Source: Sphingobacteriia bacterium (GTDB lineage: Bacteria; Bacteroidota; Bacteroidia; NS11-12g; UBA955). From it: a stretch of 23,330 bases of DNA. Within the stretch, counting starts at the first letter, position 1. Each line of letters starts with the position of its first letter. Both the position numbers and the translations under genes were made by a program. This document shows positions 6,514 to 14,395 of the stretch, piece after piece. The DNA lies in the NCBI GenBank assembly GCA_021151535.1, contig JAGKXC010000023.1:1-23330 (forward strand), in the 5' to 3' direction. The notes under the pieces were generated by a model. The model was not told where the DNA came from. It saw only the letters and a program-made list of their open reading frames with translations, and made no database searches.

Positions 6514-8613
6514 ATGTCACGCAATTTAGCATTAACACGTAATATTGGTATCGCAGCCCACATCGACGCAGGTAAGACAACTACTACCGAGCGTATTTTG
6601 TACTATTCTGGTGTAAACCACAAGATTGGTGAGGTACACGATGGTGCAGCAACCATGGACTGGATGGCGCAGGAGCAGGAGAGAGGTATCACAATTACTT
6701 CAGCTGCTACTACCGTATTCTGGCACTATAACAAGCAAAAATATCAAATTAATATTATCGATACCCCTGGTCACGTGGATTTTACTGTAGAGGTAAATCG
6801 TTCTTTGCGTGTATTGGACGGATTGGTATTCCTATTCAGTTCAGTTGATGGTGTTGAACCACAGTCTGAAACAAACTGGCGTTTGGCAAACAACTATAAC
6901 GTTCCAAGAATTGGTTTCGTTAACAAGATGGACCGTGCCGGTGCAGATTTCTTGAACGTAGTTTCTCAGGTTAAAACCATGTTGGGTAGCACTGCAATTC
7001 CATTGCAGTTGCCTATCGGCGCGGAAGATAACTTCCGTGGTGTAGTTGATTTGATCAACTTCCGTGGTATGATTTGGAATGAAGCGGATCAAGGAATGAC
7101 ATACAACGTAGTTGATATTCCAGCAGACATGATGGAAGAAGCTATGATGTGGAGAGAGAAATTGTTAGAAGCGGTTTCTGAGTATGACGATAAATTGATG
7201 GAGAAGTTCTTCGAAGATCCTAACTCAATTACAGAGCGTGAGATTTTGGATGCACTTCGTCCAGCTGTAGTTGATATGAAAATCGTACCAATGATGTGCG
7301 GTTCATCATTCAAGAATAAGGGTGTACAAACCATGTTAGACATGGTAATGGAATTAATGCCTGCTCCTACCGATAGAGATGGTGCTGTAGGTACACATCC
7401 TGACACCAATGAGCCTATCCAGTGGAAAGCTGATTATGATTCTCCATTCGCTGCTTTGGCTTTTAAAATTGCTACTGATCCTTATGTAGGAAGATTGTGT
7501 TTCATCCGTGTATATAGCGGTAAATTGGATGCAGGTTCTTATGTAATGAATATGCGTTCTGGAAACAAAGAGCGTATTTCACGTTTGTTCCAAATGCACG
7601 CTAACAAGCAGAATCCAATTGATGTTTTGGGTGCTGGTGATATTGGAGCGGCTGTAGGTTTTAAGGATATCAAAACTGGAGATACATTGTGTTCTGAGAA
7701 TAATCCAATTATTCTAGAATCAATGGTATTCCCTGATCCTGTAATTGGTTTGGCTATCGAACCTAAAACACAGGCTGATAGTGATAAATTGGGTAATGCT
7801 TTATCTAAATTGGCAGAGGAGGATCCTACTTTCCGCGTTCATACAGATCAAGAGACTGGTCAGACCATTATCTCTGGTATGGGTGAATTGCACTTGGAAA
7901 TTATCTTGGATCGTTTGAAGCGCGAATTTAAGGTAGAATGTAACCAAGGTGCGCCTCAGGTTGCTTACAAAGAGGCAATTACGCGTAAGTATACTCACCG
8001 TGAGGTTTACAAGAAGCAAACAGGTGGTAGAGGTAAATTCGCTGATATTCAGTTTGAATTAGGCCCTGCTGATGAAGATTTCCAAGGTGATTATCAATTT
8101 GTAAATGAAATTGTAGGTGGTTCAATTCCTCGTGAATTTGTACCTTCAGTTGAAAAAGGATTCAAAGCTGCTATGTCAAATGGTGTATTGGCTGGATATC
8201 CTGTAGATAGAATTAAAGTACGTTTGTTTGATGGTAGTTTCCACCCAGTTGACTCAGATTCACTTTCATTTGAAGTAGCTGCTCGTCAGGGTTATAAAGA
8301 AGCTGCAAGAAACTGCGGACCGATTTTGTTGGAACCAATCATGAAGTTAGAAGTTGTTGCTCCTCACGAGAACAGTGGTGACGTAATGGGTGATTTGAAC
8401 AGAAGAAGAGGTCAGTTAGAAGGTATCGATGAGCGTGCTGGTTCACAAGTAATCAAGGCGAAAGTTCCTTTGAGTGAAATGTTTGGTTATGTAACTACTT
8501 TGCGTACCATCACTTCTGGTAGAGCGAGTTCTTCAATGGAATTCTCTCACTACAGTGAAGCACCAAAGTCAATTACAGATGAAGTATTGAAAAAAGCTAA
8601 CGCCGCAAAATAA
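6514..8613 (+). CDS. fusA: Translation elongation factor G
   Basis: EF-G of 699 aa, the GTPase that drives translocation on the ribosome. The G domain has G1 AHIDAGKT (15-22), the RGIT switch I segment (57-60), DTPGH (83-87) and NKMD (137-140). All five domains are present: domain II after about residue 300, domain III with GMGELHLEIILDRL, domain IV with GGRGKFADIQFE, and domain V near HENSGDVMGDLNRRRG. H87, the catalytic His of DTPGH, is intact. It is a normal, complete translocase rather than a short paralogue. The tuf gene that follows fusA in many bacteria is absent; rpsJ starts 8 bp downstream. Confidence 0.98.
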   Translation: MSRNLALTRNIGIAAHIDAGKTTTTERILYYSGVNHKIGEVHDGAATMDWMAQEQERGITITSAATTVFWHYNKQKYQINIIDTPGHVDFTVEVNRSLRVLDGLVFLFSSVDGVEPQSETNWRLANNYNVPRIGFVNKMDRAGADFLNVVSQVKTMLGSTAIPLQLPIGAEDNFRGVVDLINFRGMIWNEADQGMTYNVVDIPADMMEEAMMWREKLLEAVSEYDDKLMEKFFEDPNSITEREILDALRPAVVDMKIVPMMCGSSFKNKGVQTMLDMVMELMPAPTDRDGAVGTHPDTNEPIQWKADYDSPFAALAFKIATDPYVGRLCFIRVYSGKLDAGSYVMNMRSGNKERISRLFQMHANKQNPIDVLGAGDIGAAVGFKDIKTGDTLCSENNPIILESMVFPDPVIGLAIEPKTQADSDKLGNALSKLAEEDPTFRVHTDQETGQTIISGMGELHLEIILDRLKREFKVECNQGAPQVAYKEAITRKYTHREVYKKQTGGRGKFADIQFELGPADEDFQGDYQFVNEIVGGSIPREFVPSVEKGFKAAMSNGVLAGYPVDRIKVRLFDGSFHPVDSDSLSFEVAARQGYKEAARNCGPILLEPIMKLEVVAPHENSGDVMGDLNRRRGQLEGIDERAGSQVIKAKVPLSEMFGYVTTLRTITSGRASSSMEFSHYSEAPKSITDEVLKKANAAK

Positions 8614-8621
8614 TATAGAAA

Positions 8622-8930
8622 ATGGTAAGTCAGAAGATTAGAATAAAGCTGAAGTCGTTTGATCACAATCTGCTCGATAAGTCGGCTGAGAAAATTGTGA
8701 AAGCTGTGAAAGCTACTGGTGTTGTTGTGAGTGGACCAGTTCCATTGCCAACTCGTAAGAAAATTTTCACTGTATTGCGTTCACCTCACGTTAATAAGAA
8801 GTCAAGAGAGCAGTTTCAATATTGCACTTACCAGCGTTTGATTGACATCTTTAACGGTTCAACTAAAACAGTTGATGCGTTGATGAAGATCGAATTGCCA
8901 AGTGGTGTAGAAGTAGAAATTAAATTATAA
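8622..8930 (+). CDS. rpsJ: 30S ribosomal protein S10 (uS10)
   Basis: S10 of 102 aa, in the 30S head; in other bacteria it also partners NusB in antitermination. Signatures are IRIKLKSFDHNLLD at the start, VSGPVPLPTRKKIFTVLRSPHV in the middle loop (split here between 36 and 58), and the KKSREQF block. It opens the S10 section, directly behind fusA, with no recognisable promoter in the 8-bp gap, so it should depend on the rpsL promoter. The leader just before the ATG is A-rich with no Shine-Dalgarno. Confidence 0.98.
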   Translation: MVSQKIRIKLKSFDHNLLDKSAEKIVKAVKATGVVVSGPVPLPTRKKIFTVLRSPHVNKKSREQFQYCTYQRLIDIFNGSTKTVDALMKIELPSGVEVEIKL

Positions 8931-8942
8931 GGAGCTGAAGAA
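8931..8942 (+). promoter_or_regulatory. Shine-Dalgarno-like site before rplC
   Basis: GGAG (8931-8934), preceded by AA to give AAGGAG, lies 8 nt before the rplC ATG in the gap after the rpsJ stop. Spacing is right for a Shine-Dalgarno, which is not the usual initiation mode in Bacteroidota. Confidence 0.5.
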
Positions 8943-9557
8943 ATGAACGGAATAATTGGAAAGAAGTTAGGCATGACCAGCATTTACAATGGTGATGGTA
9001 AGCGTGTTGCTTGTACTGTCATTGAAGCAGGTCCTTGCGTAGTAACTCAGGTTAAAACACATGCAACTGATGGTTATAATGCTGTTCAGATTGCATTTGG
9101 AGATAAGAAAGACAAGCATACAACTGCTGCTGAAAAAGGTCACTTTGCAAAAGCGAATACTACAGGTAAAAAAGAAGTAGTAGAGTTTAGAGATGCGGAA
9201 GCGGCAACTATCGGTACCGTATTGGATGTTTCTTTATTTGAAGAAGGAGAATTCGTAGACGTTATCGGTACTTCTAAGGGAAAAGGTTTCCAGGGAGTAG
9301 TTAAGCGTCATGGTTTTGCAGGTGTGGGTGAATCTACTCACGGTCAGCATAACCGTTTGCGTGCTCCTGGTTCAATTGGTGCTTGTTCATTCCCTGGACG
9401 TGTATTTAAAGGTATTCGTATGGCAGGTAGAACAGGTGGCAGTCGTGTAAAGACTCAGAATTTAGAAATCTTGAAAATCGACACAGATAAGAATTTGTTG
9501 GTTGTAAAGGGTGCGATTCCTGGTCATAATGGTTCAACTGTAATTATTGAGCGTTAA
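8943..9557 (+). CDS. rplC: 50S ribosomal protein L3 (uL3)
   Basis: L3 of 204 aa, an early-assembly 50S protein whose loop reaches the peptidyl-transferase centre. Recognised by NGIIGKKLGMTSIY, GTSKGKGFQGVVKRHGF and the loop RAPGSIGACSFPGRVFKGIR. In E. coli the residue after GSIG is the Gln methylated by PrmB; here it is Ala, as is common in this phylum to my knowledge, so that modification cannot occur. Four bp before rplD. Confidence 0.98.
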   Translation: MNGIIGKKLGMTSIYNGDGKRVACTVIEAGPCVVTQVKTHATDGYNAVQIAFGDKKDKHTTAAEKGHFAKANTTGKKEVVEFRDAEAATIGTVLDVSLFEEGEFVDVIGTSKGKGFQGVVKRHGFAGVGESTHGQHNRLRAPGSIGACSFPGRVFKGIRMAGRTGGSRVKTQNLEILKIDTDKNLLVVKGAIPGHNGSTVIIER

Positions 9558-9561
9558 TAGT

Positions 9562-10188
9562 ATGGAATTTAAGGTATTAAATAAACAAGGTGCTGAGACC
9601 GGAAGAACGGTAAAGTTGAATGATACTATCTTCGGTATCACTCCGAATGATCATGCTATTTACCTTGATGTGAAGCAGTACTTGGCTAATCAAAGACAAG
9701 GTACACATAAAACTAAGGATCGTACAGAGATTCATCGTTCTACTCGTAAGTTATTCCGTCAGAAGGGTACAGGAGGAGCACGTCATGGTTCTTTGAAATC
9801 TGGTATTTATGTAGGTGGAGCAAGAATTCATGGACCAAAGCCAAGAGATTACTCTTTCAAATTGAATAAAAAATTGAAGCGTTTGGCTCGTTTGAGCGCT
9901 TTAACATATAAAGCTCAGAATATGAGCATTGTAGTTGTAGAAGATTTTGAAATGTCAACTCCAAAGACTAGCGAATTCGCTGGATTCTTGAAGGCAATTA
10001 ACGTTACAGGAAGATCATTATTTGTAACTGCTGATTTGCAAAAGAATTTGGTTTTGAGTGGAAGAAACATTCAAGGCAACACTGTGTTGCGTGCTTCTGA
10101 TATCAATACTTACGAAGTAATGAAGGCGCACAAATTAATTTTAACAGAAAAATCAATCGCCAAAATTGAGGAGGCACATAGCAAATGA
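9562..10188 (+). CDS. rplD: 50S ribosomal protein L4 (uL4)
   Basis: L4 of 208 aa, an early-assembly protein whose loop lines the exit tunnel. The tunnel loop is recognised by STRKLFRQKGTGGARHGSLK and the PKPRDYSFKLNKK segment after it. The ATG at 9562 begins MEFKVLNKQG; a TTG 15 nt upstream is in frame but lies inside rplC. In gamma-proteobacteria L4 controls its own operon by attenuation and repression; I see no equivalent leader here. Its stop overlaps the rplW start by 4 bp (ATGA), suggesting translational coupling. Confidence 0.97.
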   Translation: MEFKVLNKQGAETGRTVKLNDTIFGITPNDHAIYLDVKQYLANQRQGTHKTKDRTEIHRSTRKLFRQKGTGGARHGSLKSGIYVGGARIHGPKPRDYSFKLNKKLKRLARLSALTYKAQNMSIVVVEDFEMSTPKTSEFAGFLKAINVTGRSLFVTADLQKNLVLSGRNIQGNTVLRASDINTYEVMKAHKLILTEKSIAKIEEAHSK

Positions 10189-10469
10189 TACTGAAAAAGC
10201 CATTGATTACTGAGAAGATGACCGCTATCATGGATAAGCGTGGTAAGTATGGTTTCGTTGTTGACCACAAGGCTAACAAGGACGAAATCAAGAAAGCTAT
10301 CGAAGATTTCTATGGAGTGGAAGTTGACACAGTAAACACCATGATCCAACGGGGGAAAGCGCGCAGAAATCGCCGCACAGGCCAAATCTCCGGCTATACT
10401 AACAAGTATAAGAAGGCCATTGTAACACTTAAAGAAGGTTTTAACATAGACTTTTACGAAAACATCTAA
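10185..10469 (+). CDS. rplW: 50S ribosomal protein L23 (uL23)
   Basis: L23 of 94 aa, at the tunnel exit where trigger factor and SRP dock. Recognised by LKKPLITEKM, the YGFVVDHKANKDEIKKAIE stretch and the RRNRRTGQISGYTNKYKKAIV end. The start overlaps the rplD stop (ATGA). A GAGGAGG within the rplD 3' end (10168-10174) lies 10 nt before the ATG and may support initiation, although it also encodes Glu-Glu of L4. Length is typical. Confidence 0.97.
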   Translation: MILKKPLITEKMTAIMDKRGKYGFVVDHKANKDEIKKAIEDFYGVEVDTVNTMIQRGKARRNRRTGQISGYTNKYKKAIVTLKEGFNIDFYENI

Positions 10470-10471
10470 TC

Positions 10472-11305
10472 ATGGCAGTACGTCGTTTAAATCCAATTAC
10501 GCCAGGACAGCGCTTTAGAGTAGCCAACGCTTTTGCAGAAATTACTGCATCAAAGCCTGAGAAATCATTGTTGGTTCCTATCAAGAAATCTGGTGGTAGA
10601 AACAATCAGGGTCGTATGACCATGAGATACATCGGTGGCGGTCACAAGCGTCGCTATCGTATTATCGACTTCAAGCGCAACAACTTTGGTGTTGTGGGTG
10701 AAGTTGTGAGTGTAGAATATGATCCAAACAGAAGTGCTTTTATTTCATTGATTCAATTCGGTGATGAGAAGCGTTATATTTTAGCTCCAAATGGGATTAA
10801 AGTAGGACAGAAAATCGAGCAGGGTCCAGGTTCATCACCTGAGATCGGAAATGCTTTGCCTTTGTCTGAGATTCCATTGGGTTCTTTGATTCATAACATC
10901 GAACTTCAGCCTGGTCAGGGCGGTAAGATTTGCAGAAGTGCTGGATCTTATGCTCAGTTGATGGCAAGAGAAGGAAAATATGCAGCAATCAAATTGCCTT
11001 CAGGTGAGGCTCGTTTGATTTTGGCATCTTGTATTGCAACCATTGGTTCTGTGAGCAACAGCGAACATAGCCAAGAACGTAAGGGTAAAGCTGGACGTTC
11101 TCGTTGGTTAGGTATTCGTCCTCGTACTCGTGCTACTGCGATGAACCCTGTAGATCACCCAATGGGTGGTGGTGAAGGCCGTAACAAGGGTGGTCAACCA
11201 AGATCTCGTAACCTTATTTATTCACAGGGTCAAAAGACTCGTGCACCTAAGAAGGGTTCAAGTAAGTTCATTATCGAAAAGAGAAAGTCTAAACGCAACA
11301 AGTAA
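10472..11305 (+). CDS. rplB: 50S ribosomal protein L2 (uL2)
   Basis: L2 of 277 aa, needed for subunit association and peptidyl-transferase activity. Conserved blocks include GGRNNQGRMTMRYIGGGHKR near residue 42, the GSLIHNIELQPGQGGKICRSAG segment (split over the middle domain) and the C-terminal NPVDHPMGGGEGR, which holds the conserved His near the catalytic centre. The C-terminus is a basic tail rich in Lys and Arg. Starts 2 bp after rplW, so probably coupled. Confidence 0.98.
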   Translation: MAVRRLNPITPGQRFRVANAFAEITASKPEKSLLVPIKKSGGRNNQGRMTMRYIGGGHKRRYRIIDFKRNNFGVVGEVVSVEYDPNRSAFISLIQFGDEKRYILAPNGIKVGQKIEQGPGSSPEIGNALPLSEIPLGSLIHNIELQPGQGGKICRSAGSYAQLMAREGKYAAIKLPSGEARLILASCIATIGSVSNSEHSQERKGKAGRSRWLGIRPRTRATAMNPVDHPMGGGEGRNKGGQPRSRNLIYSQGQKTRAPKKGSSKFIIEKRKSKRNK

Positions 11306-11321
11306 TAGTTAGAGGAAAATC

Positions 11322-11579
11322 ATGGCAAGATCCATTAAAAAAGGCCCATTTGTTGACGTGAAGTTGTACCGTAAGGTATCAACGTTAAATGAGGCAAGTA
11401 AAAAATCAGTTGTTAAAACATGGTCTAGAAGATCATTAATTATTCCTGATTTTGTAGGACATACCTTCGCGGTTCATAACGGAAATAAGTTTATTCCTGT
11501 GTATGTAACTGAGAATATGGTAGGACACAAATTAGGAGAATTCGCACCAACAAGAACATTCAAAGGACACGGAAAATAA
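11322..11579 (+). CDS. rpsS: 30S ribosomal protein S19 (uS19)
   Basis: S19 of 85 aa, in the 30S head near the A-site finger. Recognised by MARSIKKGPFVD, TWSRRSLIIPDFVGHTFAVH and the ending MVGHKLGEFAPTRTFKGHGK. Full length. AGAGGA (11311-11316) lies 5 nt before the ATG and could act as a modest Shine-Dalgarno. Sixteen bp after rplB. Confidence 0.98.
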   Translation: MARSIKKGPFVDVKLYRKVSTLNEASKKSVVKTWSRRSLIIPDFVGHTFAVHNGNKFIPVYVTENMVGHKLGEFAPTRTFKGHGK

Positions 11580-11587
11580 TAAGAGAC

Positions 11588-11956
11588 ATGGAAGCTAAAG
11601 CTATTTTAAGAAATTGCCCATTGTCGCCTCGTAAGATGCGCTTGGTAGCAGACGTAGTTCGTGGACAGCGTGTTGAGCGTGCCTTGAATATTCTTCAGTG
11701 GAACCAGAAGCCAACCTATGCAATTTATATCTCTAAATTAATTAAGAGTGCAATTGCAAACTGGGGACAGGCAAATGCTGGCGAGCGAATTGAAGACAGC
11801 GAATTATATGTTAAATCGATCATGGTAGATGGTGGTATCGTAATGAAGCGTTTGCGTACTGCTCCTCAGGGTCGTGGTTACAGACAGCGCAAGCGTAGTA
11901 ACCATGTAACTGTGGTGATCGATAGTTTAAAGAATCAAGTAAGTAATAACGATTAA
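11588..11956 (+). CDS. rplV: 50S ribosomal protein L22 (uL22)
   Basis: L22 of 122 aa; its long beta-hairpin lines the exit tunnel, where macrolides and stalling peptides act. Recognised by CPLSPRKMRLVADVVRGQRV and the hairpin KRLRTAPQGRGYRQRKRSNH. The hairpin looks complete, with none of the deletions associated with macrolide resistance. No strong Shine-Dalgarno. Confidence 0.98.
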   Translation: MEAKAILRNCPLSPRKMRLVADVVRGQRVERALNILQWNQKPTYAIYISKLIKSAIANWGQANAGERIEDSELYVKSIMVDGGIVMKRLRTAPQGRGYRQRKRSNHVTVVIDSLKNQVSNND

Positions 11957-11974
11957 AGGACGGTATATCACATT

Positions 11975-12727
11975 ATGGGACAAAAAGTTAACCCGATAGG
12001 ATTGCGTTTAGGTATCATTCGTGGCTGGGATTCCAACTGGTATGGTGGAAAAGACTACGGAGATAAATTAGCGGAAGACGAGAAGATTCGCAAATATTTG
12101 CGCGTACGTATCCCGAAAGGAGGTATTTCAAAGGTTGTAATAGAAAGAACTTTGAAGCGCATTACATTAAGCATTCATACTAGCCGCCCAGGTATCGTTA
12201 TTGGTAAAGGAGGAGGAGAAGTTGATGCGATTCGTGAAGAGATCAAGAGAATCACTGGTAAGGATGTTCAAATTAACATCAGTGAAATTAAGCGTCCTGA
12301 ATTAGATGCTAAATTGGTTGGTGAGAATGTTGCTCAACAGATTGAGAATCGTTTTTCTTACAAGCGTGCTATCAAGAATGCTATTCAAGGTACAATGAAA
12401 ATGGGTGCTGATGGAATCAAGATTCGAATCAGTGGTCGTTTGAATGGTGGAGAGATTGCGCGTTCAGAGATGTACAAAGAAGGAAGAACTCCATTACACA
12501 CATTGCGTTCTAATATTGATTATGCATTGGTAGAAGCACAAACTGTATACGGTAAAATCGGTATTAAAGTTTGGTTGTGTAAAGGAGAAATATATGGTAA
12601 AGTTGATTTAGCTCCACAAATTGAGCAAGATCGTAAGTCTAACAATCAGGGTGGACGTTCTGATCGCAGAGGTGGTCGTGATGATCGCAGAGGCGGCAGA
12701 GATAATCGCCCTAGAAGACAAAATTAA
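11975..12727 (+). CDS. rpsC: 30S ribosomal protein S3 (uS3) with Arg/Gly/Asp tail
   Basis: S3 of 250 aa, part of the mRNA entry channel. The N-terminus MGQKVNPIGLRLG and the KH domain with SRPGIVIGKGGGEVD are clear, followed by the C-terminal domain with IKIRISGRLNGGEIARSE and the IGIKVWLCKGEIYGK strand. The last ~25 residues form a basic, Arg/Gly/Asp-rich tail built from three 7-residue units, encoded by 21-nt repeats. Such S3 tails occur in other Bacteroidota; their role is not established. An AAAGGA is 14 nt from the ATG, too far for an ideal Shine-Dalgarno. Confidence 0.98.
   Translation: MGQKVNPIGLRLGIIRGWDSNWYGGKDYGDKLAEDEKIRKYLRVRIPKGGISKVVIERTLKRITLSIHTSRPGIVIGKGGGEVDAIREEIKRITGKDVQINISEIKRPELDAKLVGENVAQQIENRFSYKRAIKNAIQGTMKMGADGIKIRISGRLNGGEIARSEMYKEGRTPLHTLRSNIDYALVEAQTVYGKIGIKVWLCKGEIYGKVDLAPQIEQDRKSNNQGGRSDRRGGRDDRRGGRDNRPRRQN
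12650..12712 (+). repeat. Three 21-nt in-frame repeats in the rpsC tail
   Basis: Units at 12650-12670, 12671-12691 and 12692-12712 encode GGRSDRR, GGRDDRR and GGRDNRP. Units 1 and 2 are nearly identical in DNA; unit 3 has diverged and uses other codons. This suggests expansion by slippage or duplication within the tail. Confidence 0.85.
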
Positions 12728-12728
12728 T

Positions 12729-12735
12729 AGGAGGT
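12729..12735 (+). promoter_or_regulatory. Full Shine-Dalgarno before rplP
   Basis: AGGAGGT, the complete complement of the usual 16S tail, lies 6 nt before the rplP ATG, between the rpsC stop and rplP. It is the strongest such site in the window. In Bacteroidota most genes lack these sites and the anti-Shine-Dalgarno is reported to be sequestered on the ribosome. Confidence 0.75.
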
Positions 12736-12741
12736 AAAACA

Positions 12742-13167
12742 ATGTTAAGTCCAAGAAGAACGAAATATAGAAGACACCAGAAAGGCAGAGTACACGGTTT
12801 AGCAACAAGAGGGCATTTAGTATCTTTTGGAAGCTTTGGCCTTAAGTCGATGGAGCCCCATTGGATTACCGCTCGTCAGATTGAAGCTGCTCGTATTGCA
12901 TTAACAAGATATTTGAAGCGTGAGGGTCAGGTATGGATTAGAATTTTCCCTGACAAGCCAGTTACCAAGAAGCCTGCGGAAGTACGTATGGGTAAGGGTA
13001 AGGGTGCGCCTGAATATTGGGTAGCTATTGTGAAGCCAGGAACTATAATGTTTGAGGTAGCGGGTGTACCTTTGGAGATTGCCAAAGAGGGTATGCGTTT
13101 AGCTGCTCAGAAGCTGCCAGTTTCATGTAAATTTATTGTACGTCCAGATTACAGCGAGGAGAACTAA
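12742..13167 (+). CDS. rplP: 50S ribosomal protein L16 (uL16)
   Basis: L16 of 141 aa, a late-assembling 50S protein that positions A-site tRNA. Recognised by MLSPRRTKYRRHQKGR, the FGLKSMEPHWITARQIEAAR block (starting FGLKS) and EVRMGKGKGAPEYWVA, which contains the Arg hydroxylated by the RoxA/YcfD oxygenase in E. coli. Translation is probably helped by the AGGAGGT 6 nt upstream. rpmC starts 3 bp after the stop. Confidence 0.98.
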   Translation: MLSPRRTKYRRHQKGRVHGLATRGHLVSFGSFGLKSMEPHWITARQIEAARIALTRYLKREGQVWIRIFPDKPVTKKPAEVRMGKGKGAPEYWVAIVKPGTIMFEVAGVPLEIAKEGMRLAAQKLPVSCKFIVRPDYSEEN

Positions 13168-13170
13168 TTG

Positions 13171-13410
13171 ATGAAATACCAAGATATCCAATCGCTTCCT
13201 AACAAAGAGTTGGTAGAAAAATACCGCGAGGAAAAGAAGCGTTTGCAAAAAATGAAATTTCAAAATGCGGTTGCTCAGATTGAGCGTCCACATCATTTGA
13301 AGGAGTCACGTAAGGTTGTGGCTCGTTTATTAACAGAATTAAATGCTCGTCGTCAAAAATTTGAATTTGATGCGATCATGAAGAAAATGAGTCAAAGCAA
13401 CGAAAACTAA
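13171..13410 (+). CDS. rpmC: 50S ribosomal protein L29 (uL29)
   Basis: L29 of 79 aa, beside L23 at the tunnel exit. A helical-hairpin protein recognised by MKYQDIQSLPNKELVEKY and LKESRKVVARLLTELNAR. It is about 15 residues longer than the E. coli protein, through a charged C-terminal helix. The ATG at 13171 is preferred to the adjacent TTG at 13168. A GAGGAG in the rplP end (13156-13161) sits 9 nt upstream. Its TAA shares one base with the rpsQ ATG (TAATG), suggesting coupling. Confidence 0.96.
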   Translation: MKYQDIQSLPNKELVEKYREEKKRLQKMKFQNAVAQIERPHHLKESRKVVARLLTELNARRQKFEFDAIMKKMSQSNEN

Positions 13411-13670
13411 TGGAAACAGTAAGAAACGCAAGAAAAGAAATCATTGGGGTTGTTAGCAGCAGCAAGATGGATAAAACCATCGTTGTATCTGTTGTTAGAA
13501 ACGTTAAGCACCCCAAGTATGGTAAATATTTTAAGAAGACCAAGAAATTTGTTGCTCACGACGAAGCCAATGCATGTGGAGAGAATGATATTGTACGTAT
13601 CATGGAAACTCGTCCTTTGAGTAAGACAAAGCGTTGGAGATTGGTAGAAATCGTAGAAAAAGCTAAATAA
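13410..13670 (+). CDS. rpsQ: 30S ribosomal protein S17 (uS17)
   Basis: S17 of 86 aa, an OB-fold primary binder of 16S rRNA. Recognised by RKEIIGVVSSSKMDKTIVVS and the ETRPLSKTKRWRLVEIVEKA ending. Start overlaps the rpmC stop by one base, and rplN begins one base after its own stop, so rpmC-rpsQ-rplN form the tightest-packed part of the cluster. No Shine-Dalgarno. Confidence 0.98.
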   Translation: METVRNARKEIIGVVSSSKMDKTIVVSVVRNVKHPKYGKYFKKTKKFVAHDEANACGENDIVRIMETRPLSKTKRWRLVEIVEKAK

Positions 13671-13671
13671 G

Positions 13672-14040
13672 ATGGTACAACAGGAATCAAGATTAAAAGT
13701 AGCTGACAATAGCGGAGCGAAGGAAGTACTTTGCATACGTGTATTGGGAGGAACTGGTCGTAGATATGCCAGTGTTGGCGATAAAATTGTAGTATCAGTT
13801 AAATCTGCAATCCCAGGAAGTAACGTGAAGAAGGGTTCGGTTTCTAAAGCCGTAGTTGTTCGCGTGAAGAAGGAAGTTCGCAGACCTGACGGATCATATA
13901 TTCGCTTTGACGAGAACAGCTGTGTATTGTTGAACAACAACGATGAGCCAAGAGGAACCCGTATTTTCGGCCCTGTAGCTCGTGAGTTGCGTGACAAGCA
14001 GTTTATGAAGATTGTATCACTTGCTCCAGAAGTATTATAA
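13672..14040 (+). CDS. rplN: 50S ribosomal protein L14 (uL14)
   Basis: L14 of 122 aa, at the subunit interface and the site where RsfS silences 50S subunits. Recognised by MVQQESRLKVADNSGAKEVL, VKKEVRRPDGSYIRFDEN and the RGTRIFGPVARELR block. Exactly the usual length. In many bacteria it heads the spc operon; here there is only 1 bp before it and no sign of a promoter. Confidence 0.98.
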   Translation: MVQQESRLKVADNSGAKEVLCIRVLGGTGRRYASVGDKIVVSVKSAIPGSNVKKGSVSKAVVVRVKKEVRRPDGSYIRFDENSCVLLNNNDEPRGTRIFGPVARELRDKQFMKIVSLAPEVL

Positions 14041-14043
14041 GAA

Positions 14044-14379
14044 ATGGCAACGAAGAACGTAAACAAAGTAAAGCTCCATGTTAAAAAAGGTGATACTGTA
14101 AAGGTATTGGCTGGAGATGATAAAGGAAAAACTGGCAAGGTGTTGCGTGTTTTAACTTCAACTAACCGTGCGGTAGTAGAAGGATTAAACTTTGTAACCA
14201 AGCATATCAAGCCATCTGCACAGAATACTTCAGGTAGAATTGAGAAGATAGAAGCTCCAATTCATTTGAGTAATTTGAAGGTGGTAGTTGATGGGAAACC
14301 AACCAGAATCGGACGTAAGATCAATGAAAATGGCAAGCTACAACGTTTTGCCAAAACCACTGGTGAATTCATTAAATAA
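14044..14379 (+). CDS. rplX: 50S ribosomal protein L24 (uL24)
   Basis: L24 of 111 aa, an assembly initiator near the tunnel exit. The N-terminal KOW motif is clear in KKGDTVKVLAGDDKGKTGKV, followed by VEGLNFVTKHIKP and the basic C-terminal part. Starts 3 bp after rplN with an A-rich upstream region and no Shine-Dalgarno. Confidence 0.98.
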   Translation: MATKNVNKVKLHVKKGDTVKVLAGDDKGKTGKVLRVLTSTNRAVVEGLNFVTKHIKPSAQNTSGRIEKIEAPIHLSNLKVVVDGKPTRIGRKINENGKLQRFAKTTGEFIK

Positions 14380-14395
14380 TTAGTAGAAAAGAATC

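Noticed and set aside
13407..14210. 267-codon open frame on the minus strand
   Set aside because: It is antisense to rpsQ, rplN and part of rplX, which are certain; its length reflects codon bias of the highly expressed genes opposite.
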